Source: Verrucomicrobiota bacterium (GTDB lineage: Bacteria > Verrucomicrobiota > Verrucomicrobiia > Opitutales > Oceanipulchritudinaceae). Taken from it: DNA of 7,697 nucleotides. Positions 6,407 to 7,697 of the stretch are shown here, in pieces; position 1 is the first letter of the stretch, and each line of letters begins with the position of its first letter. A program made the position numbers and the translations under genes. The stretch spans positions 1-7,697 of the forward strand of contig JAAAOD010000178.1 in assembly GCA_009908535.1 (NCBI GenBank), given 5' to 3'. The notes beneath the pieces were generated by a model. The model saw only the letters and a list, made by a program, of their open reading frames with translations, had not been told where the DNA came from and did not search any database.

Positions 6407-7003
6407 ATGACTTACCAATCCACCCGACTCCTCGCCCTATTACCTTTCTTTGCGGGATCTTCCGCCTTTGCCATCATCAACGTCGTGGGGGACTTTTCCA
6501 CTTTGGGCGGGGCCTCCATAGAAGTCACTCAGGATGTCACCTTTTCCGTGACTTCCTCAGGCAGCCTGCGTGGAATTGCTTTCGATGAGTGGGTTGGCTC
6601 GGACGGGTCGTTTGATTCGGTTCAAATAGACAATTTGTCGTACTCCTTAAACGGGGGCACCCCGGCCGTCAGCACGGTAAATACTTTTCTCGCCGATAAC
6701 ATCACGGCCACCTTCAGTACCGGTGATTTGACGGCTAATGACGGGTATATCACTTTCGACGCTTTTGTTGTTAACGCGGGGGATACGGTAACATTCAAAG
6801 CAACAACGGGAGGCAACTTGGGCACGTCCCCTTCCATGAATCCATTACTGGACGGATTGTCGTTTGCGGGAAATGCCTTTTTAGTGGATGGAAGTACGGC
6901 AACGGCCCTTTCGCCCCTCACCGCCGTTCCCGAGCCGGCGACGACGGGTTTACTCCTCGGGGGCGTGGCTCTCGGGCTGCTTTGTTTCCGGCGCCGCAGG
7001 TAA
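6407..7003 (+). CDS. Exported PEP-CTERM sorting-domain protein of unknown function
   Basis: 198 residues. Residues 1-22 form a signal peptide: Arg7, a hydrophobic core LLALLPFFAG (8-17), and an AFA cleavage site at 20-22. The C-terminus has the PEP-CTERM exosortase signal: VPEP (174-177), a hydrophobic helix GLLLGGVALGLLCF (181-194), then four arginines. The body is rich in Gly, Thr, Ser, Asp and Asn with alternating hydrophobic residues (VTFSVTSSG, ITATFSTGD, GYITFDAFVVNAGDTVTF), suggesting a beta-sandwich. The mature part has no cysteine before the C-terminal helix. In known systems such proteins cross the inner membrane through Sec, are processed by an exosortase, and end in the envelope or extracellular matrix with polysaccharide. 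Base composition is unlike the neighbours: 29 of 60 bases are G or C in both 6601-6660 and 6721-6780, against 44 of 60 in 5941-6000. The start is the ATG immediately before the signal peptide; no Shine-Dalgarno is seen. No exosortase gene is in the window. Confidence 0.92.
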   Translation: MTYQSTRLLALLPFFAGSSAFAIINVVGDFSTLGGASIEVTQDVTFSVTSSGSLRGIAFDEWVGSDGSFDSVQIDNLSYSLNGGTPAVSTVNTFLADNITATFSTGDLTANDGYITFDAFVVNAGDTVTFKATTGGNLGTSPSMNPLLDGLSFAGNAFLVDGSTATALSPLTAVPEPATTGLLLGGVALGLLCFRRRR

Positions 7004-7015
7004 GGTTACCGCGGC
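6993..7015. terminator. Hairpin containing both stop codons at a convergent junction
   Basis: GCCGC (6993-6997), a single A bulge, GGTAA (6999-7003), GG, TTACC (7006-7010), GCGGC (7011-7015) form a 10-bp interrupted palindrome. The plus-strand TAA stop (7001-7003) is in the left arm and the minus-strand TAA stop (7006-7008 complement) is in the right arm. It could act as a shared bidirectional terminator or 3-prime end stabiliser. Neither side has a T-run and the loop is tiny, so an intrinsic terminator of classic form is not supported. Confidence 0.4.
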
Positions 7016-7697
7016 ACGAAGAGGACGAAATCCTCCTCCTCGACGTAGTGAAAGCGGAACGGCTGGTCGTGCGGCAGGTTACGCGCGAGGTCGGCGTATT
7101 TCTCGCGTAAGGGTTCCCACTGTTCGTGGGGAACGTGCTGCAGGTCCGTGTAGTACCAGATCACGCGGTAGTTGGACCATTCCGTCTGCAGGATGGAGCG
7201 GACGTTGTCGCCGTAGTGCGATGCCAGCTGGTAGGGATTCGGGTACCACTGCCACGGGCGCGATCGCTGCCAGTCCATGATGAGGACGCGGTCGGTGCCG
7301 TGTTGGTTCGCGAAGGCCTGCAGCTCTTGAAGGACGCGCACGTCCTTGCGATAAAGGGCGACGAGATCGCCCGCGTTCTGCCGGGCATGGGGAAAGGAGG
7401 CGAGACCGGTGAACAGGGCGAGCACAAAAGCGGCCCGGCGAAGGAAGGGCCAATGCTTGCCCGTCAGAAAGGCAAGGGCGAGGGAGCCGGTCAGGACCAG
7501 CGGCATCAGGTACATGACCCGAAAGGACGGCCATACCGAACCGGAGGCAAAGAGCGCCGCCACGGCGGCAAGGGCGAGGATGACCGGAAGGAACAGCCCG
7601 GTAAGAAGGGGAAGGGCTTTATAGCCCGGCCGCTTCCGTCCGAGAATCAGCGCGACCATTCCGAGACCAAGGACAAGGAAATGCCCGGCGGGGAGAA
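7006..7697 (-). CDS. C-terminal part of a polytopic membrane protein, possibly a GT-C-type glycosyltransferase (gene runs off the right edge)
   Basis: 229 residues are visible. The frame is open to the window edge, and the 12 codons before the first ATG at 7659 (reading LPAGHFLVLGLG) continue a hydrophobic segment. The true start therefore lies outside the window. About four membrane segments follow one another: FLVLGLGMVALILG, the stretch LLTGLFLPVILALAAVAALF, VMYLMPLVLTGSLALAFL, and RRAAFVLALFTGLASF. A soluble tail of about 125 residues then ends in EEEDFVLFVPR; it has an alpha/beta look (DRVLIMDWQRS, YRVIWYYTDLQ). PSFRVMYLMPLVL resembles the RY..P region that precedes the last membrane helices in many GT-C enzymes, and a short soluble tail is common there. 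A role in glycan assembly fits the neighbourhood but is inferred; a generic membrane protein is possible. Its stop is 2 bases from that of the convergent PEP-CTERM gene. Confidence 0.68.
   Translation of the reverse strand, partial: LPAGHFLVLGLGMVALILGRKRPGYKALPLLTGLFLPVILALAAVAALFASGSVWPSFRVMYLMPLVLTGSLALAFLTGKHWPFLRRAAFVLALFTGLASFPHARQNAGDLVALYRKDVRVLQELQAFANQHGTDRVLIMDWQRSRPWQWYPNPYQLASHYGDNVRSILQTEWSNYRVIWYYTDLQHVPHEQWEPLREKYADLARNLPHDQPFRFHYVEEEDFVLFVPR

Noticed and set aside
1..7697. CRISPR arrays, tRNA or rRNA genes, insertion sequences, attachment sites
   Set aside because: No regularly spaced repeats, tRNA-like cloverleaf, transposase motifs or terminal inverted repeats were seen by eye on either strand.

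Overview
The window is a GC-rich bacterial stretch carrying part of a surface-polysaccharide (O-antigen or exopolysaccharide) gene cluster. Near its right end is one PEP-CTERM/exosortase-type exported protein. PEP-CTERM sorting signals occur in Gram-negative bacteria that make extracellular polysaccharide. A signal of the form VPEP plus LLLGGVALGLL plus RRRR, several genes without a clear Shine-Dalgarno sequence, and high GC would fit a Verrucomicrobiota/Opitutae-like organism. That taxonomic guess is inference only; no rRNA or other marker gene is present.

Layout. Positions 1-5538 hold a tightly packed minus-strand operon, read right to left: a large polytopic membrane protein resembling a GT-C glycosyltransferase (5538-3133), CDP-glucose 4,6-dehydratase rfbG/ddhB (3136-2036), CDP-4-keto-6-deoxyglucose 3-dehydrase rfbH/ddhC (2039-303), and glucose-1-phosphate cytidylyltransferase rfbF/ddhA (306 to beyond the left edge). 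All three junctions are 4-bp ATGA stop/start overlaps. These fix the start codons and predict translational coupling. A divergent 111-bp gap (5539-5649) separates this operon from a plus-strand Stf0-type sulfotransferase (5650-6342). A low-GC PEP-CTERM protein gene (6407-7003) follows it on the plus strand. Two bases beyond its stop is the stop of a convergent minus-strand gene (7697-7006), the C-terminal part of another polytopic membrane protein. A hairpin containing both stop codons sits at this convergent junction.

How the genes fit together. RfbF makes CDP-glucose, RfbG makes CDP-4-keto-6-deoxyglucose, and RfbH (with a reductase partner, DdhD/E3, not in view) removes the 3-hydroxyl. The product is the CDP-3,6-dideoxyhexose precursor of abequose, paratose, tyvelose, ascarylose and related sugars. 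The upstream membrane protein may transfer a sugar from a lipid carrier, and the sulfotransferase may sulfate the glycan or a glycolipid. Both of these roles are inferred. The most unusual features are an extra N-terminal domain of about 85 residues on RfbH, an internally duplicated soluble insert in the 801-residue membrane protein, and the low-GC PEP-CTERM gene lying between sugar genes.
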